Below, one piece after another: positions 10,457 to 21,900 of a stretch of 64,000 bases of DNA. Numbering within the stretch: position 1 is the stretch's first letter; every line of letters starts with the position of its first letter. The translations under genes were made by a program, and so were the position numbers. The stretch is from positions 29,778,743-29,842,742 of the forward strand of contig JAJKFL010000013.1 of the NCBI GenBank assembly GCA_021186555.1, written 5' to 3'. The stretch is from Reticulitermes speratus. Taxonomy: Eukaryota > Arthropoda > Insecta > Blattodea > Rhinotermitidae. The notes beneath the pieces were generated by a model, which was given only the letters and a program-made list of their open reading frames with translations, was not told the DNA's origin and made no database searches.

Positions 10457-10753
10457 AGAACTAATTGTCTTCTGGACTTTGTCCATCGTCCGAAAAAATT
10501 AAAATCACGACGTTTCGGAAGCTGGTTCTTCTTCCGTCTTCAGGTGAAGGGGGAGGGGAGACACCTACTCAGTTGGGTCCCTTAGACCGAGCTATTCTCA
10601 ATCACTGGACAACCTAAGCCGGAAAAACCAAGCTATAAGAATACCTGAGACCAGGATATGTCAGAAGAAGATAACAGATAAATAAACATTAAAACATTGT
10701 CGTGATTTTAATTTTTTCGGACGATGGACAAAGTCCAGAAGACAATTAGTTCT
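10457..10753. mobile_element. Foldback/MITE element with 55-bp terminal inverted repeats
   Basis: The left terminus 10457-10511 (AGAACTAATTGTCTTC...) is the exact reverse complement of 10699-10753. The interior includes, on the minus strand at about 10512-10543, a CTGAAGA core, a CGGAAG/CTTCCG hairpin and GAAAC. No clear target-site duplication is seen. It encodes nothing and is non-autonomous. Confidence 0.85.
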
Positions 10754-11526
10754 AAAATATTAGTTCATTGTTACAACATATGAGTGTTGCACATGAAGTG
10801 ACTTGCACAGCTCTTGCTCTCAACACTCAACAGCGCTTTAAAACTGCAATCCGCGAGATGATACCTAGGGGGTGTTGGGTATACGAGTATAGCGTGGTGC
10901 GGGGGACTACCGTACTGCTATTGGTAGGTGCGACCACAGGGTGCGACAAACTGTGCTGCTACTACATACGGACGGAAAACATCAAGCATTTCGGTTAAGG
11001 TGTTGTGAAACAGTGAACTGTGCGAATGCTTTCATGAATGGTAGTCGCAACTCGTCACTCCAATCAGATAATCTGTGCTGTAAATCTAACGCGTTCGCAT
11101 CTGTCGCGCTCCTATCACGGATCAGCATTCTCGTATGTGTACCACAGATATGTGGACAGTACACAAATGATCCATGGTACACACTACTTCGCTTGGACTA
11201 ATCGCGCGCAGTTTTTACGGTTACGAACACACAACAGCTCACACGATTGCTTGCTGTTTACTGCTCGACACGTAGTACTGTTGCCAACACCTCGTCGGGA
11301 AAGTCTATATTTCAAGGAATACAAAAAGGCGGAATAAAATCTGGACAATCAGGGACAAAATTAGTCCTGGACACGTCTTATTCCTGTTACCCTCCCCGAC
11401 AATGCAGGACGAATAATCACCTTAGCTTGACATTCCAAAATACACATCTTGTTTTAGACGGGATGAAAAATATTAATAATAATATTGAAAGGTGCGCACA
11501 TTGTGCATTGCAGTATTGTCTCATTC
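10754..11526. other. Unassigned intergenic DNA
   Basis: Several short overlapping open frames on both strands show no recognisable motif, and their overlap argues that they are chance frames. No repeat structure was found. Confidence 0.5.
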
Positions 11527-12020
11527 TCACATCTTGTCTTTCGCGTATTCGCACAATGTCCTCACCCGTTTTGGACACATTTGTATATGGTATCGTCCAC
11601 ATTGTCCGCCACACAAATCACATACACAGGTGCTGTCTGGGATGTGGTACTTTTTGTTGACGCACACTCTGGTGTGGAAGCCATGTACTGCCATTCTGGT
11701 CACTAGATGCCGCAACTCTTGTTTCTCCTTCTTCCATGAGTCTGTTATCATGGCCTCCGTAGCATAGAAGTCTTGCCAGATTTCTTCTTGTTTCATCTGT
11801 CTGCTCCTTAGTACCGCCTTCACCTCCGATGTTCTTGGCAGTAGGTGCTTCAGCATAAGGTCATCCAGCAGGAAAGTTTCCCGTGCTAGAGGATACACCA
11901 GCCGGGATGGTGTATATTTAGAGGCCCATTACCCTTTTCAAATATCTGGCCTTTAGGCTCTCTATGCTCTCTAGTTGTTTAGTCGACAGATGGTCCCATA
12001 TGATGATTTCAATTTCCTGA
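11527..12020 (-). pseudogene. LINE reverse-transcriptase C-terminal fragment
   Basis: On the minus strand one reads KQLESIESLKARYLKRVMGL, a stop, then (after a frame change) YPLARETFLLDDLMLKHLL. About 100 open codons follow, ending in CVCDLCGGQCGRYHIQMCP. A KARYLKRVLGL-type helix and a terminal Cys/His knuckle are typical of the C-terminus of some insect LINE ORF2 proteins. The upstream RT palm is absent. Confidence 0.5.
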
Positions 12021-14619
12021 TGAAAAATATTACGCTTTATGTTATGATTGTAACCTTCCTTGTCTTCTTATCGACTAGTTGGTTTGTCTGGAGCTCTTGC
12101 TTCTTTGCTTGATTTTTCTATTTCCCCCCAGTTCTCCTTTCTTCATATTGCACTTCTGTGAAGCATGGTTTGTCCTAGAGGTTTATCTTTACATACCACG
12201 TGGGTTTACAGTACCAGCAAACAATTAACTGTGTCCAACTGCAGACTGTTTTTTGTGGTAGTCGACAAGCACCATATCCGTGCGAACGTTCTGGATATGC
12301 TCGCTAGGTTTCAGTTAAAATGTTACCGTTAACACCAAAATCGGGACTTTGTAGTCTCCCGGTTAATCTTTGCCTTGACATTGAATATCGGCACGGATGA
12401 CAGCCAACGAGCTGATGTACGTCGCGACGCGGTGTTCACACCATATGGCCAGAACATGCCAACTGCGGTAAGAGCGGTAGGAACGGTATCACATCATAGC
12501 AGTAATGATGGCACACGTTCCTTGTGCTTAAACGCTCAACTGTTTAGGCATTTGTTCATTCACTAACACTTCGAAATACTGTTCTTTTGCCAGATTTTAT
12601 TAGACGTACAAATAATAAACTGATGAATTGTAATCACTACACAAAACCGAATTATTAATGCAAATTATGGACAATGAACCCATATTCCATGAACAATAGT
12701 GCATCACATGCAATGAAGTCTTGCAGGTAATGATTCCGTGCGTGAAAATGGCTAAAGTAAGAGCGAGTCAAAAACCGTCTAAAAGTTACACATAAAGCAT
12801 CACTGCAGGGTACATGATGCCAAACGCCATGCTGTACAGAATATTAAAACGTCTACACTTCCAAACCCTACCATAAACTGACTAGCATATTCTCTTATGG
12901 TGCAATGCTCTTCTCTCCCAGATGGACTACTGGACTAAATCCAGTAGATAATCAAACTTGCTGGAAGTCATTCATATATGAGAAGTTGTAGAATTTTTAG
13001 TATTGCTGAATCTCCTGTGAATGTCAGGAAAACAATGTGTGAACTCCTCTTCTGGTTAAAGGATGCACACAAAATTGTACTTTATTTCTCACATCCACTG
13101 ATATCGACCACTCCAACAGCAAATACACAATATCCTCATCACATGACATCTCGACTGCGAGTGGCTTCATTTTGGCTACTCGCTCTCTTCTCATGTTGAT
13201 TGGACAATATTCAGAGTGGCAATTTTGTTTCAATCTGCTCTGAACAGTTGCTGGATCAGTGTGGGTTCACCTTTTATGAACTGATGCAATACTTGCTCCG
13301 ATTGCATGCAGATGTCTTCGAGTCGTCTCTTTCATTCTGTTCAGGATCACTCATTCATAAAAATACTATCACACCACTGCCCTCATACCACTACATAATC
13401 CTCTACTGGCTCAGTGCCAGCCTTGTCCCACTAATGCTAACTTTGCTGACTCTCTTGAAACATGACCTCTGAGACTCATTATCTTTACAAGTTCCAAATC
13501 TCATGTCCATTTTCAATTGTCAGTCACTCAACAAATCTGTTTGAAGTCCAATGATCTGCGTAACATTTCATAACAAGCCAACAAACCTTTGTGAAGTCCA
13601 ATGATCTGCGTAACATTTCATAACATGCCATTTTTTTATAGTGAGCAACTTGCAGCCCGTGCTCAACTGCCAAGCTGGAGGACCACCCCTCAGCAGCTGT
13701 CAGTACTGTTTATTCAGTATCTTTGCAGCTATCCTCCATTTTTAGAAGCCATTTCCTCTGCCACACTAGCATGAGGGACACCCACTGAACATGGTCTGTA
13801 TGTGTACTTACATTTGTTAATTTATGATGCTCCTACTATACTATATGCCTAAACATGTTGTATGTACAGCACATTATGTACATGTGCATACGAAACAGCA
13901 TCATCCCTTAAAATGTGAAGTACTCAGGCCAGGTGCTATCAGCAGCAGGAAAGGAACCTTCACGAGTTGACAGACTTCTGCTGTGGTGCACATAACCAAC
14001 ACGAACCACATCACAGTCTGCCTGTCTGAATTTTGCCGTTATACTGGCAACATATCACAGTTAACATCTTCCCCCACCCACGTCTCCCAAAAGGAAGGAT
14101 AAAAGCTGTGAAGAAAGATGAGAATAAATGAAAAGAAGAACATATTTCCATATACACTACTAGCGTTAATTATTACCAATCAAGTTAGAAATATATGCCT
14201 CACAAATACGTACATATTTATTTTGATGGAATTCATCCTGTAGCATTGTTAAGCATTGTTTAATGCAATAAATGGTCTTCAGCGGTAAATACAAATTATT
14301 TCTGACATACATCTAACCCCCCTAATCGTAATGCCACCAATCATAATGGAAACGAGGATATGGATCTGTAGACAAGCAGATACATGGGATCCAAAGAAAT
14401 GCAACCAGTTTCAGCTCTTAACCTTTACTGGGTAGCATCTCTGATCTGTAAAATATACACAGATCTACATTACACACAAAAAAGAAAACCAAATATATTA
14501 CTGGCCTAGGAATCTTTAATAAAGGTGGGTTGGCACTGCACTTGGTGCAGAGAGAGATGGCTGTAACTGGCATTGCCTTCATCACATTCTTCATATATAT
14601 GCATGTTCTGAGGTTAGGG
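12021..14619. other. Unassigned intergenic DNA with one short tandem duplication
   Basis: No gene or named element was recognised. At 13542-13631 a 50-bp unit (starting TGAAGTCCAATGATCTGCG) is present almost twice in tandem. A minus-strand AATAAA lies at 14217-14222 and is the farthest of three candidate polyadenylation signals for the IRS gene. Confidence 0.5.
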
Positions 14620-14760
14620 CGTGATGCTGCACTAATGGGCGAATGATTTCCCACGTTTTGAAGGGACATACTGCCTTCATCTTCCAGGCTCAAGAGGTCT
14701 TCCTGGACTTCCTGACCCCCGACAATGCAGACAGTACATACCGTTCACATGTGACAGTGC
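14620..14760 (+). repeat. Degraded copy of a dispersed MITE-like repeat
   Basis: In one plus frame the DNA reads FEGTYCLHLPGSRG, a pseudo-coding signature shared with the copy at 52485-52670 (CEGTYCLHLERRR). It is a fragment only; the ends are not defined. Confidence 0.4.
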
Positions 14761-15109
14761 ATAACATCATCCCAGATCAGAATTCTCTACCGCTTGTTCT
14801 TTACACTCGGGAACACTGTCCACTGCATGACGAGTTACCACCATACACCTCCTGCACTTCAGGCTTTTAAGCATTCATACATGATAATATGTACCAGTTC
14901 TTGTGCTTGTTTATGGTGGAACCTGACCTTACATCCTTCCCTGTCCATTTTCAAGGCTCAGTCAAAAAAGATTGTTGATATAATTAATGTTAGAACTCTC
15001 ATTGCTAGGATACTTCAAACTACCTAAACAACACCTGCAATTGGAGGCACTCTGCACACTAAGTCACATGACAAAAGTATCTGGCATGGTGTAGTAACCT
15101 CTGCCCACC

Positions 15110-15235
15110 TTTATTATAGATAAATAGCCCACTGAAATGTCAGTTACCCATTAGTTTCAGCATGTGGCAGTATATATAGCAAGTGGCAATGCAAATCACA
15201 ATAACAAACATTTTTACTATCTCATGTCTTTTATT
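15110..15235 (-). promoter_or_regulatory. Candidate IRS polyadenylation signals
   Basis: AATAAA occurs on the minus strand at 15230-15235 and again at 15110-15115, about 1.2-1.3 kb downstream of the IRS stop codon at 16438-16440. Both are plausible 3' ends of the last exon. No downstream GU-rich element stands out, and only transcript data can choose between them or the signal at 14217-14222. Confidence 0.35.
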
Positions 15236-16437
15236 GATAAAAAAAAAATGGGACACACTTGGAAGGTTCAGCATGACTTGATCACACATCTGTGGATCAT
15301 TAAACATGATAAATGCAAAGTTACTCACTGGCAGAACAGTTATCACATGTAACAGAAAACTTACATAAGAAGAGTGCCCCCAGTCAACCACACACACAAA
15401 CTGTATTATTCACGACATCTCACGGCAGAGGGAAGTTTCACTGAATGAGGTGTGAATGAAAAACTGTGCCTTCAACCAGGCATAAGTAAAAGGCACACTT
15501 ATGGTGGATATTAAATGCCATACAAAGCCACTTGCCTTCATTTGTTCATGTCATCTCAATCTGAAATACTGCTACCTCGCGCAAGTGACTCCAACTGACC
15601 AGCTGCAACTTAACACCGGGTTGTGATAAGTAGAAAACAAATAAATAAGAGAGAGAAGGAACTTCTGCTCTGAGATAATCTTTAGAAGCAATGTGCAAGT
15701 TAAGACGACTAGACTGTAGCTACCAGAACGCTACAGATCAACCGCTTCAAGCTAATATATCCCTAAAATATCAGTTATGTTCATGTCACAAAGAAATGCT
15801 CAAAGATGCGCTGTAGCATTAACACTTCATAAGTGAGAGGCACAGCAAGAAAGCCACTCTAAGTGGACTTACTTTTACTCAAGAAATAAAAGAGAAGGGA
15901 AATGGTTTTGTACAAAATAATTCATATTATAACTCTCTGATACAGATAACAATTTGCTTAGTCAAGCTTTTGAGCTCAACTGCATGGTACTCATTGCCTG
16001 TTCAAGCTAACAATACTATGCAGAAAATAGGCTGCTATGAAAACTGTGTCCAACAGGAGGGGCATCAAGACACAAATTAAATATCATCATTCATTTGGTA
16101 AATACAGCACACACACACCTGACCGGGAAGGATAATTAATATAAACAAAATAAAATGGTGATCTATGTACATTATGATTTCAGAGAAATGTTACTTCGGA
16201 ATCACCCCGTATGGAAATGACCATAAGGCTGGTATCAGGAACTATTAAATCAGTCTAGCAGCTTCCTGTGAGGCCAAACTATAACTAAAAAATCAGACTT
16301 TTAAATAAATGAATCAGCAGATGTGTACAAAAAAAAACACACTTTGCCATTACTTACACGAAACTTGCACATCACCTCAACGGTGCAGTCCGAGTGGTTC
16401 GAAATGCTGCCAAACTGCTTGGAATACGATTAGCACC
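15236..16437 (-). other. Presumed IRS 3' UTR
   Basis: AT-rich sequence without open frames or transposon structure, immediately downstream of the IRS stop. Its assignment as 3' UTR is inferred from position and the polyadenylation signals beyond it. Confidence 0.45.
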
Positions 16438-18954
16438 TCAGTGCCGCACTTTTCTGCCAAGCGAATACGAAACATTACGTAGCCCCTCACTCTTAGAAAA
16501 ATCAATTTCAGCATACGTGAAGGCCGATTCCCCAGTTCCCTGGCTGATGGGGTTGGGGCTAGGGGAGGATGTAGAGGATTCTGTGAGAGATCCTTGTGCC
16601 TTGATGGTATGGGGACTACGTGACCCATCTTCCCCTTCTGAGCCACTGGGAGCAAGGTCCAACGAGGCATAGTGAAGCTCCCGTTCACTGCTCACAGATG
16701 GGGGGCGGGAAGAAGCAGGTGAGCTACCTGAAACTGCCGCTGCTGGACCTGTCACCACAGATTCGACACTTGAACCAGAAAACTGTCTGGAGATGGCTTC
16801 CTCAGCAGACCCCAGGCTGGAGCCAGATGGCTGCCTGGAGATACTGCCACTGTTGGTAGCTTCTGTGGACCTCGTACTGGGACCAGACAGCTGCCGAGCT
16901 ACCGTCCCCACCTTGCCAACTTTGCTGCCACATCCAGCGACATTCTGTCGACCAAACTGGACTGCTTCCTTGTTTGGTGCGGTAGCAGAACTGGTGACCA
17001 CCTTTGGTGTGCCAACCTGATCACTGAGGCAAAACATGGCAGTGTTTTCTGGCTTCTGAGAAAGAGACTTATAATCTGGAATGGTCATAAGGTCTGTGCT
17101 GTCAGTCTTTAAGTTTATGACCCTGGCAGGGGCAGAAATCTTGCGTGATGTTACTGGCACAGGTCGCATTGGGGCATACTCCCCATACACTGGCTCTTCT
17201 TTCGATCGATGTGGAGGGCTGCAGTTCACGTAACTGTGACTGCCAGATGACCCATCCTTATTCAGGTCATTTTGTAAGTCTGCATTCACAAGTGCAGGAT
17301 GCTCACACATTGAGCTGCTGGAGTCAGGAGTTGTGGGGGTTGACTCAGGGGAACATGGGACTTGTGGATAAGACAGCCGCATCGTTCCACTAGTGGCATC
17401 CACCGGGCATTTCGTGAAAACTCATACTTTAAATCCATGCCAGGAGCTGTTGCCAAGGAAGGGACCTGTGATTTGTTCTGCTGCTGTCCTGGGAAAGGTT
17501 TCATTGGTGACCCTGGACTGTTAAGGCTGAATGGGAATATTGTGCCTGTGGAGCCTGTTGGAGTGACCAGGCCATTGTTCTCTATGCTATCTTGTCGAGT
17601 GGTCTTGTGGATGTTACTGCGCCTCAGGGAGCAACTGGGACTTGAGCCTGGGGAGGTGCTTGATGTGTTGCCTAGCGGAAGGGAGGCTGGAGGTGGTATT
17701 TTTGGAGGCATATCAGCGGAGTGTTTGCAACCTACCAAGCTGGACAGCGAGAACACAGGACTGGTGGAAGAAGACTGCGGCTTGCCTGCTGCTATCTCAG
17801 CTGTCGCCAATTCAAGAGCCTGGATGAAGAGTGGCTGAGAACTGTACTGACCCTTGCATTTGTCTTTCCTCCTACTGTTCTCATTTCCCTCAAAGGACAG
17901 GTTCATGTAATCTTCACTGCTTGATCTATATGCCTCCAGTGACAAGTGCGGTGATGGCTTGGAGCCACCTCTCCATGCCATTTCCATGTAACCTTCAGGA
18001 ACCTTCTTTGGCTGTGGAGTGTCCACCGGTGCAGTGTGCACAACACCAGGTACTCTCCTATGGTTCTCATCACTACTGACACTGCCAGGCTTGCTCATAT
18101 CCACATACTCCTCCTCTATGGGCGATGTTGGCTTCCGACTCTGGCACCCTGAGTTTACCGGGGCACTGTGTTGGTACAGGTCATTCTTGATCTCCATGTA
18201 GGGAGAGACACTGCTGAAGTTCTGGGAACTATTACAAAAACCAGCACTTGTAGGCTGATTGTTTAAGACTTTGATTTCTGGGAATGGTGACTCTACAGTG
18301 GACGTTTTCCGCTGTGCCACAGAACACTTCGTAGGTGGTGAAGATCCAGGTCGCATCTCCAGGTATGGTCCAACAGTCTTGGGGGATACTGAAGATGTGA
18401 GTTTGGCAGCAGTGGAGACTGATTGTCTCTGAGCATGATAATCTACAGTCTTTGGTGAGATTGTAGGGATGAATGATTTTGGAGGGGATACAGCCGCCAC
18501 ATTCACTGCTTTAACATCAGCCTGCCTAGAGCATGTAGAATGCAGGGACATATCAACATAGCCATCAATAACAGATGGCCTGTCTTCCAACTTGACGCCA
18601 CCACGACCTGCCTTGGGCCTGCCTCGTGAATTGCGCGTGAAGTCCATCTCCATTAGGTCATCCATTGGCTTCACGGATGAATGGCTGCTGCCACGTGCAT
18701 TTTGGCGCGAGTTGCCACTTCCTGAGCAGGAGTTGCACAGCAGGGGTGCAGACAGAGACTTCTTGCCCCCCGCTGTGGGGGTGGTGGTTATATGATGCCG
18801 GCCCAAGTGGTGTGGTGGCGTGAGCATTGGATGCTGGTGTGTCATGTAAAGATCATATGCCAGTGCCCGAGAGTTCAGTTTGTTCGCTGTGCGGCTGCCC
18901 ACAGAGAATGCTCGCACCCGTAGTAAAGAATCTGTCTGGTTCACAATGTCTAGC
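16438..18954 (-). CDS. IRS exon 14 (last): Tyr-motif-rich C-terminal tail
   Basis: The acceptor at 18955-18957 (TTTACAG) continues the codon left by exon 13. The exon encodes about 839 residues. It opens with RVRAFSVGS, an RxRxxS Akt-type site. In order follow DLMEMDF, YVDM, YLEM, YMEI, YVDM, YMEM, YMNL, YVNC and YAPM. Near the end lie HYASLDLAP and TYAEIDFSK, which match in position and pattern the two SHP2-binding tyrosines at the C-terminus of vertebrate IRS1. A frame change is required near 17406: the upstream frame ends at a stop near 17286, while the downstream frame opens at 17421 and runs to the TGA at 16438-16440. Both sides have the same Ser/Pro/Tyr-rich composition, so both are coding. 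Confidence 0.93.
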
Positions 18955-21900
18955 CTGTAAATGTAGCAAAAATAAACACAACCATTACCAAAATTATTTA
19001 TTTTCCACTCCATTTGTAGCAGTGGGAAACAGCACTGCAGACGAACTAGTTACCTGTTACTTCGCTTCATCACCTCTGGACGAGAGCCAACAGAGTAAGC
19101 CCGTGTTGGACGATCCATTGATGACATCTTAACCTCTTCTGGAGTGAAATATGAGCTCACCTTCTCCAGGTGGTACTCAGAAAAACGCACGTCTGTGGAT
19201 GGAGTTCCAGAAGTGACAGAGCAGCTACTAGCAGGAGACATTTCTCCATGAGCATAGTCTGCCAAAAAATGCAACGTGTTCAATACACAACATCGTACAG
19301 GGGACATCTGAAAAGTAAGGTAACAATTATTTCGACAAAGATGGACATGTTCAACAAAGTGGTCATTTGCTATCAGGGTTGAACCCAGGCTTTTATTGCA
19401 ATGGTAAGAAGGTCATCATACAGTGCAGCAAGCACCTTGATGTACTAAGTGATAATGTTGGAAAATATTACAAATATATACCCTGACTGGTGTGTAATAT
19501 CACGATGGTTCTTCTCACAAAATATTGTGTTACCTTTTAATCTCCGGACTTCACACATTACATGGAAACAAACCCAAGAGATGTGATACAAATATATCAC
19601 ATCTGTACATGCACAGCAGGAGTTTGTGTGGCTACCACGACATGTTACTAAGAGTTCAAGCCATGTGGCCCTGATTCAAATTTTTGGCCTACACTTGCAT
19701 GATTCACATGCAGCCTCAGAAGCTGCACAAATTAAATCAGGTCCTTCTTGGCAATGTATAGCAAAGTTTTATGGCCTAGACAAGAGATTGAAAACCCAGA
19801 GTCTGTCATATGCCATGAAATAGAGTTTTCTCTTACAAAATACCGACAAACATCATGCGAAAAAGCATTTAACAGCCTTCTGCTCTAACAGACACAAGGG
19901 AAAATGCAAGATCTTAGGTTCTCAGATCGGTGTTGCACAGGATTCAAGTCTTCCAGGATGTTATGCTGTATGGCTGGATCATTGGTTCTTGGCATTTTTA
20001 AGAATTGTGGTGCATTCAGTCCAAGAAGATGACACCACAAGACATGAATCCTGAAATGCGACCATAATATAGGCGAGTGATCGCACTGCTCTCAGTCAAC
20101 TGTAAAATGTCTACAGCCCAAATATACCCCACTACTTTACAGTGTAGCCTGCTCTTTCAAACAGGCCACTGGTTTAGGCTTTACTATCACGTGACAATGT
20201 CAGTCTGACACCAATCTGTGTGCTGTGTCTTCTCAGGCTTTTTTTTTTCAGGTGACCTGATGGATTTAAACCCTAACATAGCCACTGACATGGTTCTTTT
20301 TGCTTTAAATGGCCATTTCTGTGCCTGATATTATCCCTAGTCTTTCTTACATTTTTAAACCTAACATTTCAAATAACCAGTACACTCCTAACAATGGATC
20401 AATCTCCCCACTCCCAAAGTTTTGAAAGAGTCCACTTATTTTTACACAGCTTAGTTTAGGATCTTTCTTAAATTTGTTCTTTTTCATTTCAAATTTTAGT
20501 TCATGGAGTAATTAATTTCAAATATCTGCTTGTCAGTCAAGTACTACAAAATTTGGATCTGACTGTGCATGAGCACATCAAGCTGTGTAGGTCGGCAACT
20601 TGTTTATGTTTCACAGGACAGCAACTTGTCCGAGCGCTCACGAATGAGTTCACAGTCCATGTTGAACTTACTGGGGAATAAAAACCCTAAACTTCATCAA
20701 ATTAGTTACTGCAATATGGGACAAAAGGCAAATTTACAGCCTTCTGTTGTAGCGATTTGTATGTGACATTTGAGTTCTGTAGTTTCATGTTTTATGCCTG
20801 TTTTCTGTTCAACAATTCAGTCTGTTCAGTCAAAGCGATAAAATATGTAAGGCAGGGCACTGCTCAGTCTTTACCCGACATGCGCAACCTGTAGTGCATT
20901 ACAGTGGCGAAGTGATAAACATGACATAACACGACAGAATCTTAATGTTGCACATTCATCTGCAGCACTATGAAACATGATGATAAGGCAGGTTCTTATC
21001 ATGTATTCAGATTTCTGCATTTCAGTGGAAACAAAATGAGCCCATATACCAGGGGTGACCAAACCGCTGGCTCACGAGCCACACGCGGCTCTTTGACATA
21101 CAATGTGCGGCTTGCGGAAATATGTTGGCTGAGCTCCTTTTATTGCATTACAATTCATATAAAAGGCAAATAAAAAATTCTTAAGCTTTATAATTATTTA
21201 CCGGGTATAAACTGAGAGTCCACTGGATTAAAACATAAGTTTAATATTCATGGTGAGTAAATATATTTAAGAATTTTTGTAACAAAATGTGCATGTAACA
21301 ATAAAAACGTGTGCGTAATATTTGTTCATGTCTTGAGCCTCTCAAACATCTGAAGTTCATCATATGTGGCTCTTACGTTAAGCAAGTTTGGCCACCCCTG
21401 CCATATACGACTGTCAACAAAGCTCAACGATTTGCAAATTAAATACTACAGACCAACTGAATATTTAGCATTTGAAATTAATGTGTTCTTCAAAGACAGA
21501 GGCATTTTCAAAGAACATATACCTAAGAAACACAAAAGGTTTACCATAAAAATTACAAGCTGTGTGATTCCAAGAGATATAGGCGTACATACAATATGAC
21601 TGTGTATTCAGGCAAAGATAGGAAATGTGTGACTCCCCTGATGACAGCTACTAATGCAACTGTAACCAGACTTACTGCAAGAACTGAAAATATGAGACAC
21701 AATGGACAAATCATCTCCAGAGTTATCTGATGATTACATACTGTAACAATAAACTGCTGTGGGACTGTTTGGCCAAACAGAAAAGCAATGCCTAAGAGTT
21801 TTGGAGAGAAAATAAAACTGAAGCGGGTGACACAGAGACTAGGGTGGGGGTAACTTGACAGCCATGGTGTGGAAAGACAAGACAAAATGAAAACATAATG

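Noticed and set aside
16394-18201. Plus-strand open frames (up to 158 codons) across the IRS last exon
   Set aside because: Antisense to a GC-richer coding exon with clear IRS motifs; they have no recognisable domains.
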